From Nigerium sp. (GTDB lineage Bacteria; Actinomycetota; Actinomycetes; Propionibacteriales; Propionibacteriaceae): a DNA stretch of 64,000 nt. The notes beneath the pieces were generated by a model. It was not told where the DNA came from and ran no database searches. It saw nothing but the letters and a program-made list of their open reading frames with translations. The DNA lies in NCBI GenBank assembly GCA_016711325.1, contig JADJTH010000009.1, positions 1 to 64,000 on the forward strand, written 5' to 3'. Shown in pieces: positions 1 to 11,556 of this stretch (positions are counted from its first letter, which is position 1; each line of letters begins with the position of its first letter). The translations under genes and the position numbers were made by a program.

Positions 1-672
1 AACATGGCCCGCTGTGGTGGGGCCGTGCGAATGGGTCGTGCAGCGTTGCTGCGCTTCGATCGCCTGCTGCCGCAGGCGCTCCTGCTCGTTGCGCTTCGCG
101 TCGAGGCGTTTGGCGGGCGCTGATGATCGGGAGGCTGCGGTGTTCGGTCGGCTTCAGCCTGAGCCAGGGCGGCCTGGTACGGGCAATGCGGGCAACACGG
201 GTGGTGCGGATTGCGGTGCGCACGCTGAGCTGGTCGCGACGGAATTCGCTCCGACTCCATACTCGCTGACCAGCAACGCCAGACGCCCCTTATCGTGACG
301 TTCCCGCCTCTCCTTTGATCGGGCGGTCGCGGCCTCGATGCCTGTACCGCCCCAGTCACGCGAGGATCGATCTTCGGCACGTCGCGCCGCGACCCGGCTT
401 CGTCGTATCTGGGGAGACGATCGGCATAGGTCGGGGCGGCTTTCCCACTCTTTGCTGACCTGCCCGTGCAACGCCTGCGTGCGTCTGGTCGTGCAGTGCG
501 GTGCCTGGCACGCGCCTTGCGCCTGCCAAACCTCCCCCACCGTCGAGAGACGGGCACCCGCGGTCGCCTCGTCCTCGACCGCGCAGCGAGATACACCGCG
601 CCGTCATGCGCGGCCTGACAGCGAGCGGTTGCGTGACTCCGGCGCGCACCTGCTCGGCGGCGTCCTCGGCCC
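1..672 (-). other. Decayed coding remnant downstream of the relaxase
   Basis: No intact gene can be supported here. Several minus-strand frames carry short stretches with protein-like character. One near 1-110 is rich in Lys, Arg, Gln and Glu, like the coiled tail of a TraA-type relaxase or a mobilization accessory protein. Another near 210-330 contains a charged Arg/Glu/Lys stretch. None can be joined without assuming frameshifts. It is most likely the eroded 3' part of the relaxase or of the following gene, continuing past the window edge. Confidence 0.4.
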
Positions 673-3451
673 TTATGGAGCACCGTTTGAGTTCTCGCCG
701 TCCTCGGCCCGGTGGGCGGCGCGTTGAGCGTCGAGGCGGGCAGCGATCTGCTCCCACCGTTCCGCGGCACGTTGTGCGCGCTCGGCTTCGCGGTCCAGCC
801 GGGCGAGTTCTTCGGTGACGAGGCGAACGGGGGCCGTCTGTGACGAGTCCGCGTACCGCTTCTTGCGCGGGCGCGTGTGGCGTGGTCGAGGCCGCGGTCT
901 GCCGGGTCGCGTTCCATCGCCTCGATGAACTGCGCCCTGGCCTCGGCGCGGTTCTGCCGCGACGACGTGGAGCCCGTTGGTCTGGCGGCCTCGGGTCATG
1001 CCGACGTAGACGCCTGCCGCGCTCGTCGCCTCGCTGAGCATCGTGTGCGAGGCATCGACGGTCGCGCCTTGCACGCCGTAGGCGGTCGCGGCATACGACA
1101 AGTGCGCATGCTCACCCACGTACTCGGCAGGCAGGGCTAGGTGCGGAGGTTCTTGCGGCCGCTGCCGACCTCACGGGCGTAGACCGTGCCCGTCGTTCTC
1201 GGACGTCCTGGACGATCCACTGCTGCCGGTTCGCCACCCCAGGGCGGTGTCGTTCTTCCGGGTCTGGATCAGGTCACCTCGCCCGATGCTGAGGCCGTCG
1301 CTACCGGTCGCCGTGATCGTGTCGTCGACCTCACCACGCTCAATCCGTCCGGTGCGGATGCGCTCATTCAACGCGGCGGCCTCGTCATTCGTTGCCACCG
1401 TGATCGCCTCACCGTCACGGGCGTTGGCGGTGATGTGCTCGCGGGCCCGCTCGTCGTCCGCGTGCAGGGCCACGAGATTCATGGCCGTGAGCCGGTCGAA
1501 CACCTGGCCGGGGTTCTCGCGGTCGCGCATCGCGAGCGTGAGGGCCGCGTATTCGGGGTCGGTGAAGCGGTGGAGTTCGCTCATATCGTAGGTGCGCCCG
1601 CGAACGTGGGCGGCCATGTCGAGTACCCCGCCCCGACCGACGGCCGGGAGTTGGGCGCGGTCGCCGACGAGCGCGACCGTCGCCCCGCCTCGGCGGTGAC
1701 GGTCAGCAGGGCATGGGCGGTGTCTTGGTCGAGCATCCCGGCTTCGTCCACGATCACCCGCTCACCTCGCAACAGCCGCGCCTCTTTCGGCGGGCCGGTG
1801 TAGGTGCGCCCGGTCTCGGGGTCGGTGTCGCCTGCGGCCAGGCGTGTCCATACGCCGTCCTCGTTCCACCGCCACCCATGCGCGTAGACGAGCGCCGCAA
1901 CACTGGTCGCGGGTACTCCGAGTTCTTCGTGCGCGACCTGCGCGGCCCGCAACGTCGGCGCAACCACCCGCGACGCCCTCCTGTGCTCGGCGGCGACCTG
2001 GATGGCGACGCCGAGCATCGTGGTCTTCCCGGCCCCGGCTGCGCCCTCCACGATCACCAGCGGATCGGTTGACGCAACAGCAGCGGCGGCGACCGTCTGC
2101 CCCTCATCGAGTCCTGCCGTTTGCGCGGCTTTGGTCACGTCGGCGGTTTCGGTTCCCCGGCGCGGGTTGCGGCGGTGAGTTGGTCGCGTACCGGTCTCGG
2201 CAGCGACCACGCCGAGGCTGGTCAGATGGGCGACATGCTCCGGTGCGGCTGCGCCTGGCGGCAGGATGGAGAAGCAATCCGAGGCCGCAAGATCGGTTGC
2301 GAGGCTCACGAACTCGCGCAACGCTGCGGGCATCGCCTGCGCGCCGGACTCGGTAGTGATGCGGGTGACCTGTTCCTGGATCGTGTGCGGCGTCCATGCC
2401 GACGCACTGGCGGCGCAGCGGTCGAGCGCCCGCGACGCGACCTGTTGCATGCTGAGGTCTTTGAGCGCGATCGGGGTTGCACGGTCTTGCGTTCGAGGTG
2501 GTCGGGGTCGTATCCGGCGTCGCGCAGCTCCGTTACCCAGGCGGCTTCCTCGGCCAGGGTGGTGGGCTTCTTCGCGGGCCGCTCATGCGCCCACGCCTCC
2601 GCGCGGAGCCGAGATACGATCACCGGGCCGATCGTCTCGTCGGGGGTGAGCGGTCTCCCATTCGGTTTCGAGGCGGTCGAGGTTCCGACGCACTTGCTCG
2701 CCCCGCTTCGACATGAGCGCGTTGAACGGCTGCAACTCGACCACTTCGCCGGTGGCGGGGTCGAGGGTCAGGCCGTGCCGGTCGAGCACGGTGGCGAGGT
2801 CGGGGTGGGCGGCGATGACGGCGGTGCCGAGTGCTCGGATCGCGCCCTGCTGCCGGAACAACGCCGCGCCGTTCAAGCCCCGCCACTTGCCCGCCGCCCA
2901 CACTCTCGTACCGATCTGCAGATGAATATGCCGGTGAGGATCACCCGCCCGGCTCGTGCGGTGCGTGATGCCCACGACCTGCATGCTCTCGATGGGCACG
3001 ACCTCTTGCGCCCCCAGCGACCCCACACGGGTCGTGGAGTGCTGGGCGAGCCAGCGCCGAATCTCGCTGAGTGCGTCCTGCTGGGCCGCGTCCAGTGCTT
3101 CCGAGACCTCGGGGTGGAGGGCGGCGGCGATCGACAAGCTCTGGGTGTGTTGATGACCATCTCCATGAACCGGGGCGAGCCTCGCCGATCCGACCCCGCC
3201 CGGCGAGGCTTACCCATTGACTCGCCCGTGAGCGGGTTCACCCAGTCCACCCACCCCGCATACGCCACCGGGTCAAGCGCCAACTCAGCGGCCACCTCGC
3301 CTGAACTGTCGAGCGCCGCGAACTGCGCCACGGTCGCCTTCGCGCCGAGGTAGTAGTCGTCTGCGCGGGAGCGGTCGGACTCGACATAGCGCAGCGCGTC
3401 AGCCCCGGTGCCCCGGAACGGGATCACGCCGCCCTGCATCTCGACCACCAC
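673..3451 (-). pseudogene. TrwC/TraA-type conjugative relaxase-helicase, multiply frameshifted
   Basis: The protein would nick DNA at oriT and unwind it during conjugation. The pieces lie in order on the minus strand but in changing frames. The relaxase N-terminus has DDYYLGAK. The HUH motif HRHIHLQIG lies near 2910-2940. The helicase Walker A GAAGAGKTT lies near 2020, followed by Walker B VIVDEAGML near 1735. A motif readable as GDRAQLPAVG appears only after adding one base near 1690. The C-terminal helicase motif has YAATAYGVQGAT and VYVGMTRGR, near 1000-1110. Frame changes are needed near 3147, 2450-2550, 1690, 1240, 1190 and 950, all apparent single-base indels. Intact relatives exceed 900 residues. 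The neighbouring chromosome reads cleanly, so decay is more likely than poor sequence. Confidence 0.85.
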
Positions 3452-3788
3452 CCTGCATCTGCCTCACTGACCATCTAGCGTATCAGCAACTACGGCACTT
3501 AGATTACGTTCATTCACTGAGAAAGGGGCGAGAACCGGGAAGATGCTGCAAGCGGTTGGGAGCGGAGGGCGTGGCGAGCGGGTGCGCTCGGAGCGGGCGG
3601 CGAGTGGGGCGGGTGCTTGGTGTCAGGAGAGTGAGGACGCGACGGTGGCGATCCATGCGCGTTGGCGGCGAGTCTCGACGGCTCGGGAGTGGCAGTCCGC
3701 TCGCACCCCTCGCCAACGAATAGCATGACCAAGGAGATAGCGATACGGCTCGCGGTGCGTGCCTGCCATGAGTCAAGGGGTTGAGCAC
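3452..3788. other. Intergenic region of the element, no gene seen
   Basis: This 337-bp gap separates the divergent relaxase remnant and the SnoaL-like gene. Only short overlapping Arg/Pro-rich frames occur, with no database-like character and no convincing ribosome binding site. The part next to the relaxase start (about 3465-3525) is visibly richer in A and T than its surroundings, as expected of a promoter region for the relaxase. No repeat or oriT-like structure was recognised with confidence. Confidence 0.4.
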
Positions 3789-4145
3789 ATGATGACGGAT
3801 AGAGCCGAGGAGCCGAACCAACTCTCGCGGCTACTCGTTCAGCGCATCAACGCAGGTGACGTTGATGGCCTCGTTGACCTCTACGAAGACGACGCCGTGC
3901 TCGATACGGGCGACGGCAGTCTGGCGACCGGCGCATCTGAGATTCGCGCGTTCTGGGAACGGTTCGTTGCCCAGTGCATCACGGTCAGCCTGGGGCGGCA
4001 GGCTGATGCGTTAGTGAATGGCGACCTCGCCCTGACCTCGACCCGCGTCGCAGAGAAGGTCGTCACGGTCGAAGTGGCGCGCCGCCAGGCCGACGGACAG
4101 TGGAAGTGGACGATCGACCAGCCCGCCCTTCGCATTGCCGACTGA
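3789..4145 (+). CDS. SnoaL-like / NTF2-fold small protein
   Basis: The protein has about 118 residues with the length and pattern of the SnoaL-like, NTF2-fold family. Helices at the N-terminus read LVQRINAGDVDGLVDLYEDD, followed by an acidic turn and the typical IRAFWERF helix, then a beta-rich C-terminus ending near WKWTIDQPALR. Members are often small enzymes or ligand-binding proteins acting on hydrophobic substrates, but the substrate cannot be told. I chose the double ATG at 3789/3792; an in-frame ATG lies at 3759. It is cargo within the mobile element, without operon partners. No catalytic residue can be assigned. Confidence 0.6.
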   Translation: MMTDRAEEPNQLSRLLVQRINAGDVDGLVDLYEDDAVLDTGDGSLATGASEIRAFWERFVAQCITVSLGRQADALVNGDLALTSTRVAEKVVTVEVARRQADGQWKWTIDQPALRIAD

Positions 4146-4159
4146 AACGATACGCACGC

Positions 4160-4856
4160 TCAGCCTGCTCGTCCTCGGCGTCCAGGCGGGAGTAGTCCTT
4201 TGCGGCGGGCGCGGGCGACCCAGCCCTGTGCGGTCGAGAGCGGCACGCGGCTGATCTGCGCCATTTTCGCGGTCGGGTTGGGTTCGCCGTCGTCCACGAG
4301 GCGGGTGTGTTGGAGCGCGACGACCTCGTAGAAGTCCGGGGTGCGCTTCGGGTTCCCCAGCGGCTTCATCACGTCCGCCGAGCGGAGGGTGCGACCCGAG
4401 GGCATGGTCATGGTGCCGCCCTCGAATCGGCTGGCTCCGGTGACGGCGAACTGGCGGCGGTTGATGGCCGCCTCGATCCTCGACGTGGGCAGGTTGCGGA
4501 GCATCGGGCTTGCCACCGGGTCGCCCGCCCATTCGGGCAGATACACGATCCCGGTGATCCGCACCTCGCCCTTGGGTTCCTCACCCATGACGTACTGCCG
4601 TTGCAGGCGCAGCAGCACACGCGCTCGACTCGACCTGCTGGTTCAGGAACCAGCGCCCGGAGTCGTTGTTGTTGTGGCTGGAGTTCAGTCGCCGATCCAG
4701 GCCCGGTGCGGGGTCTACCCACTGCTCGTACCTGAGCGCCGCGTCAATCTCGGCGCTGTCGTGTTCAGGGTCGATGGGCGAGGGCTCGGGCAGGTTCCAG
4801 CCCGCAGGCAAGTCCGCTGCCACCAGCAGCGGGGCGCTCTCCAACTCCTCGACCAT
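4160..4856 (-). pseudogene. Element-borne HTH protein, apparently frameshifted
   Basis: Two overlapping minus-strand frames look like halves of one protein of about 230 residues. The 5' part (4856 to about 4625) begins MVEELESAPLLVAADLPAGW. The 3' part, which lacks a good start, ends with a helix-turn-helix-like segment containing ISRVPLSTAQGWVARARRKG near residues 120-145 of that frame. They join if one base is missing near 4620-4630. The 697-bp span is not a multiple of three, consistent with an indel. Two genes overlapping by about 38 bp is the alternative. Similar C-termini occur in actinobacterial phage and plasmid proteins of unknown role. Confidence 0.5.
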
Positions 4857-4892
4857 GCCTACAAGACTAGCAGAATCTCATGCAATGGCCGC

Positions 4893-4936
4893 TACGCCAT
4901 ATCTGTGGTAACGTGGTACTGGCGTATCTGCCACAG
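4893..4936. promoter_or_regulatory. Interlocked inverted repeats upstream of the integrase unit
   Basis: TACGCCA at 4893-4899 is matched by TGGCGTA at 4920-4926, and CTGTGG at 4903-4908 by CCACAG at 4931-4936. Both pairs are perfect and 27-28 bp apart centre to centre. They sit 13-56 bp before the start of the small ORF that leads into the integrase, and between it and the divergent HTH-protein gene. This looks like an operator controlling integrase expression. The regulator is not known; the divergent HTH protein is a candidate. Confidence 0.4.
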
Positions 4937-4948
4937 CGTGAGATAGAG

Positions 4949-5257
4949 ATGAGTAGCCCGCCCCGACACACCGACACTGAGCGACCGCGACGTGCGGCGC
5001 AGGGCAGGGGTGCGCTCGGGGCAAGCTCTCGGAATGACCCGGGGCGGCTGCGCTTGCGAGTCACACGACGGGTGGAGCCGGACATGCGCAAGCTGGTGGA
5101 GTGGGTGCTGAACATCACCCAAGCCCGCTACGACGCCCACCGCGCCGGGGAGCCCGACCCGTACGACCTTCCTGCACCTGACGGGCTCGGTCCGGTGTCA
5201 GACGAACGAGGCAGAGTAGGACCCGAACCATCGCCCCAACGAAGGAGCACCGCATGA
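4949..5257 (+). CDS. Small basic protein coupled to the serine integrase
   Basis: The 102-residue protein is of no recognised family. It has a polar, Arg-rich N-terminus and a central amphipathic helix (MRKLVEWVLNITQARYDAHR, about residues 48-67). The start at 4949 was preferred to an earlier in-frame ATG because it follows a purine-rich stretch and removes a promoter-like leader. Its stop overlaps the integrase start as ATGA, so the two are probably translated together. This position suggests an accessory role in integration or excision, such as a directionality factor or regulator, but that is inference only. Confidence 0.55.
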   Translation: MSSPPRHTDTERPRRAAQGRGALGASSRNDPGRLRLRVTRRVEPDMRKLVEWVLNITQARYDAHRAGEPDPYDLPAPDGLGPVSDERGRVGPEPSPQRRSTA

Positions 5258-6963
5258 CCATCACCGCTCCCACCGACGCCCGCGCCTCGTCGGGTCTCAC
5301 CGACGACCGGATGGACGACAAGCCGGTGCTGCTGGCGGTGTCCTACCTGCGTGTGTCCACGCGTGAACAGGCTGAGCGCGGCGGCACTGAGGAAGGGTTC
5401 TCGATCCCCGCACAACGCGAGGCCAACGCACGGAAGGCGGCGGAGTTGGGGGCACGGATCGTGCGGGAGTTCGTGGACGCCGGGGAGTCGGCGCGTTCGG
5501 CGGATCGTGACGGCCTACAGGACATGCTCGCGTTCATCGCCGCCACCCGCGTTACCTTCTGCATCGTGCATAAGCTCGACCGGCTCGCCCGCAACCGCGC
5601 CGACGACGTGAAGATTCACGAAGCACTCCTCGCCGCCGGGGTCACCCTCGTATCGGCCACCGAGTCCATCGACCAGACCCCTTCCGGGATGCTCGTCCAC
5701 GGCATCATGTCGAGCATTGCCGAGTTCTACTCCCGCAACCTCGCCACCGAAGTCACCAAAGGGCTGACGCAGAAGGTCGCCCAGGGTGGCACCCCGATGC
5801 GCGCCCCCATCGGCTATCTCAACGTGCGCCGCACCGACGAGCAGGGTCGCGAGATTCGCACGGTCGAGGTCGATCCCGAACGGGCACCGCTCATCACTTG
5901 GGCGTTCGAGCGATACGCCGAGGGCGAGACCTCCGTGACCGGGCTGCTGCGCGACCTCACCGCACGAGGGCTGGTGACGGTGCCGACGCCGAAGCGCCCG
6001 TCCAAGGCGTTGGGGAAGAACACGCTCTACAAGCTGCTCACGAACCCGTACTACGCGGGGGTGATTCGCTACAAGGGCGGGCTGTATCCCGGCGCGCACG
6101 AGCCGATCGTGGAACCGGCGTTGTTCGACACGGTGCAGTCGCTGCTGCGGGCGCGGACGGCGAAGATGACCCGGCATGTTCAGCACGCGCACCACCTGAA
6201 AGGGCTGCTGCACTGCGGCACCTGCGGGTCGCGGATGCTGCTCGACTTCGCCACCAACCCACGCGGCACCACTTACGCCTACTTCGTTTGCTCTGGCAGG
6301 GCATCGAAGCGCACCGCCTGCACCCGGCGGGCCGTGCCCGTCGCGGTCGCCGAACGCCTCGTGGCGGACTCCTACGCCTCCATCACGATCAGCGACGCCA
6401 CCTATCTCGACCTCGCCGCGAAGGTCGATGCGGCGTTCGACCAACGCATGTCAGGCCGTGACCAGGAGATAGCCGACCTCATGGCAAACCGAGCCCGCCT
6501 CGAATCCGAGAGTGACAAGCTGCTGGCCGCGCACTTCGCCGATGCGATCGACCTGCCCACGTTGAAGCGGCACCAAGACCGCATCCGGGCGGGCCTGGCG
6601 GACGTGAACCGGAAACTCGCCGAGCACGACGAGCACCACACCGGCGGGCGCGCGTTCCTGCACGACTCCCTGCGGCTGCTCACCGACGCCCATCATGCCT
6701 ACGCCCGATCCGGCGACGCCGACCGACGGCTGGCGAACCAAGCCTTCTACACCCGCCTCGACGTCACCGACGACGAGCAACTACGCCCGCGACTCGCGGA
6801 GCCGTTCGCCACCATCATCCGTCAAGCCCACGCAGACAGCGACCACGAAGGCAAGGGTGCGGAACACGAACACGAACACGACGAACCTACGCATGTCGCG
6901 TGTTCCCGTAAGACACTTTGGGTGGGCGCAGAGGGGCTCGAACCCCCGACCCCCTCCTTGTAA
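5254..6963 (+). CDS. Large serine recombinase (site-specific integrase)
   Basis: At 569 residues it matches the large serine integrase family, which cuts and rejoins DNA at att sites through a phosphoserine link. The resolvase domain spans about 28-170 with YLRVSTREQ (catalytic Ser35) and VHKLDRLARNRAD. A recombinase domain follows, then a zinc ribbon with LLHCGTCGSRM and a second Cys pair near FVCSGRASKRTAC. A coiled-coil stretch lies at about 400-470. The final residues, including GAEGLEPPTPSL, are translated from the antisense of tRNA-Val, and the stop lies in the anticodon-loop region. The native C-terminus was probably shaped by integration. The GTG/ATG-coupled ORF upstream shares its transcript. 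Confidence 0.92.
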   Translation: MTITAPTDARASSGLTDDRMDDKPVLLAVSYLRVSTREQAERGGTEEGFSIPAQREANARKAAELGARIVREFVDAGESARSADRDGLQDMLAFIAATRVTFCIVHKLDRLARNRADDVKIHEALLAAGVTLVSATESIDQTPSGMLVHGIMSSIAEFYSRNLATEVTKGLTQKVAQGGTPMRAPIGYLNVRRTDEQGREIRTVEVDPERAPLITWAFERYAEGETSVTGLLRDLTARGLVTVPTPKRPSKALGKNTLYKLLTNPYYAGVIRYKGGLYPGAHEPIVEPALFDTVQSLLRARTAKMTRHVQHAHHLKGLLHCGTCGSRMLLDFATNPRGTTYAYFVCSGRASKRTACTRRAVPVAVAERLVADSYASITISDATYLDLAAKVDAAFDQRMSGRDQEIADLMANRARLESESDKLLAAHFADAIDLPTLKRHQDRIRAGLADVNRKLAEHDEHHTGGRAFLHDSLRLLTDAHHAYARSGDADRRLANQAFYTRLDVTDDEQLRPRLAEPFATIIRQAHADSDHEGKGAEHEHEHDEPTHVACSRKTLWVGAEGLEPPTPSL

Positions 6964-6996
6964 GGGAGGTGCTCTGACCAACTGAGCTATGCGCCC
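6923..6996 (-). tRNA. tRNA-Val (anticodon UAC)
   Basis: The minus strand reads as a complete 74-nt cloverleaf. The acceptor stem is GGGCGCA with TGCGCCC. The D-arm contains GCTCAGTTGGTCAGAGC, the anticodon stem is CCTCC/GGAGG around loop CTTACAA (anticodon TAC), and the T-arm contains GGTTCGAGCCCC. The discriminator base is A and the CCA end is not encoded. It is the integration site of the neighbouring element: the serine integrase frame runs into its 3' half. Confidence 0.97.
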
Positions 6997-7027
6997 CGGC
7001 GCACCATGGTAGCGGCCCGTCCGGCGG

Positions 7028-7050
7028 CCGGACGCCTCAGCGGCGTCCGG
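7028..7050 (-). terminator. Hairpin over the DUF3052 stop codon
   Basis: CCGGACGCC at 7028-7036 pairs perfectly with GGCGTCCGG at 7042-7050 across a 5-nt loop that contains the stop codon of the DUF3052 gene. No U-tract follows, as is common for actinobacterial terminators. It would end the aceE/DUF3052 transcript before the tRNA gene. Confidence 0.55.
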
Positions 7051-7468
7051 TACGCGGGCGAACGATCTTGACCGCCTGCCAGTCTGCCGATGCCGGCACG
7101 GGGCTGGCGACCACCAGGCCGGCGGTCACCGCACCCTCGTTGATGTCGGCGGCGTCGACGTAGCCCGCGCGTCCGACCTTGGGCGTCATCAACCAGATAT
7201 GTCCCGTGCTCGACAAGTCCCGCAGCGAGTCCATCAGGCCATCGCCCACGTCACCGTCGTCGGAGCGCCACCACAGCAGCACCGCATCCACGGCCTCGAT
7301 CGCCTCCTCGACAAGGTCGGCGTCAACGGCATCCATGAGCGCTTCGCGGAAGTCCTCATCGACGTCGGAGTCCCAGCCGAGTTCCTGAACCACCTGGCCG
7401 GGCTGCAATCCCATGCTGACCACACTCGGCCCTGCGCCGCTCTTACCGGGCACCGGCGTGCTACCCAC
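7037..7468 (-). CDS. DUF3052 family protein
   Basis: This is a 143-residue acidic protein of the actinobacterial DUF3052 family, whose function is not established. It is recognised by VVQELGWDSDVDEDFREAL, a DAVLLWWRSDDGD stretch and the C-terminal ADWQAVKIVRPR. The GTG at 7468 was chosen because AGGAGG lies 8 bp upstream; a longer frame to 7690 would run into aceE. The gene lies 124 bp downstream of aceE on the same strand, an association common in actinobacteria. Confidence 0.8.
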   Translation of the reverse strand: MGSTPVPGKSGAGPSVVSMGLQPGQVVQELGWDSDVDEDFREALMDAVDADLVEEAIEAVDAVLLWWRSDDGDVGDGLMDSLRDLSSTGHIWLMTPKVGRAGYVDAADINEGAVTAGLVVASPVPASADWQAVKIVRPRTGRR

Positions 7469-7592
7469 TGTCGACACCTCCTGAGATGTTCCGTCGCTCG
7501 TCACACCCAAGCGTGCCAGAAAGACGCCGGGGCGCGCGAGAATCCACCCCATGTTGGTGGCCTCGCGCGCCCCGGTATCGCAGCATCGGGAC

Positions 7593-10355
<2,763 letters not shown>

Positions 10356-10451
10356 GGAGTGTCCTTTCTCAAGAACCGGAAGATCGGCGGCGGGAGGCGC
10401 TGCGCCGGGGACTCACGGCGATACTAGCCTCCTGCTCGGCGCCGGTACACG

Positions 10452-11483
10452 TCACCGCCCACGTCCGGCCCAGCCACGGACCTCATCCGCGCTCCAGCAC
10501 GTCACGATCCGGGCCGCCGTCAGACCCACGGACGCCGCCCGCGCGGCCCCGTACTCACTGAAGCCCAGCTGTCCCGGGGCGTGGGCGTCCGTGTCGATCG
10601 CGACCAGGCAGCCCATCTCGGCGGCGAGCGCGAGGAGGTCGTCGGGCGGGTCGCGGCGCTCGGGGCGGGAGTTGATCTCCACCGCGACCCCGAACTGCCG
10701 GCAGGCTTCGAACACCACCTCGGCGTCGAAGCGGCTGGGAGGCCGGGTGCCCCGGTCGCCGGCGACGAGGCGTCCGGTGCAGTGGCCGAGCACGTTGGTG
10801 CGCGGGTTCGCGATCGCCGTGACCATGCGCGCCGTCATGGCGTCAGCGTCGAGGGCGAGCGTGGAGTGCACGCTGGCCACGACGACGTCGAGCGGATCCA
10901 GGGCGGCGGGCTCGCCGTCCAGCGATCCGTCATTAAGGATGTCGACCTCGGCGCCGGCGAACAACGTGAATCCCGGCAGGCCGGCGTCCAATTCGCGGAT
11001 CCGTGCGAGCTGCGCCAGACGCCGCGTCGTGTCCAGGCCGTTCGCCACGCGCAGGCGCGCGCTGTGGTCGGTGATCGCCAGCCACTCCCGTCCGAGTCGG
11101 ACGGCCTCCAGCGCCATCTCTTCGAGCATGCTGGACCCGTCCGACCAGGCGGTGTGGGTATGCAGGTCGCCGCGGATCTCCGCGAGTAGCGGGTTCGCCC
11201 CGGCCACCAGAGGGCCGTCGGACGCCCGCAGGTCGGCCAGGTAGGCGGGCACCCGGCCGGCGTGCGCCTCGGCGATCACGCGCGCCGTGGTGGTGCCGAT
11301 GCCGGGAAGGTCGCGCCAGCCGCCGCGCGCGTCGACCTCGGCGCGCTCGCCCGCGTCGAGCGAGGTGAGCACCTCGGCCGCCCGTCGGAACGCCTGCGCG
11401 CGCCGGGCCTGGCCGCCGCGCCGCTCCAGCAGCCGGGCCGCCTCCCGCAGGGACGCGATCGGCCCCAGCACCTCATCGTCCAT
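10452..11483 (-). CDS. PHP domain protein with N-terminal helix-hairpin-helix
   Basis: The 343-residue protein has a PHP metal-dependent phosphoesterase domain. Metal ligands are visible in GDLHTHTAWSDGSS (about 103-116), ITDHS, an AGAEVDI segment, a SVHST segment and the C-terminal DTDAHAP. Residues 1-85 form a PolX-like helical region with a helix-hairpin-helix (LPGIGTTTARVI). This combination resembles the non-polymerase parts of bacterial PolX. The nucleotidyltransferase domain of true PolX is absent, so the protein is more likely a phosphatase or nuclease. The substrate is unknown. Confidence 0.8.
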   Translation of the reverse strand: MDDEVLGPIASLREAARLLERRGGQARRAQAFRRAAEVLTSLDAGERAEVDARGGWRDLPGIGTTTARVIAEAHAGRVPAYLADLRASDGPLVAGANPLLAEIRGDLHTHTAWSDGSSMLEEMALEAVRLGREWLAITDHSARLRVANGLDTTRRLAQLARIRELDAGLPGFTLFAGAEVDILNDGSLDGEPAALDPLDVVVASVHSTLALDADAMTARMVTAIANPRTNVLGHCTGRLVAGDRGTRPPSRFDAEVVFEACRQFGVAVEINSRPERRDPPDDLLALAAEMGCLVAIDTDAHAPGQLGFSEYGAARAASVGLTAARIVTCWSADEVRGWAGRGR

Positions 11484-11556
11484 CCGCCCAGGCTACGCGC
11501 GGTACCCCACGACGAGCCCCGCGGGTAGCTAGAGTGCGCAGCACGAGGAGGCAGGC

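Larger units (their letters stand above)
1..6963. mobile_element. Right end of an integrative element inserted at tRNA-Val
   Basis: The segment left of the tRNA-Val gene carries a broken conjugative relaxase-helicase, small accessory ORFs and a large serine integrase directly against the tRNA. This is the layout of an integrative mobilizable or conjugative element whose other end lies beyond base 1. The relaxase has many frameshifts, so self-transfer is probably lost, while the integrase frame is intact. The heptamer GGACGCC, frequent in the rest of the window, is rare here, which agrees with foreign origin. The element's left boundary and the second attachment site are not visible. Confidence 0.75.

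Noticed and set aside
3510..3821. Minus-strand frame of about 100 codons in the element gap
   Set aside because: Arg/Pro/Ser-rich with no ribosome binding site or family character.
6920..6963. GAEGLEPPTPSL peptide as a conserved integrase C-terminal motif
   Set aside because: This peptide is the well-known translation of tRNA antisense sequence and carries no protein function.
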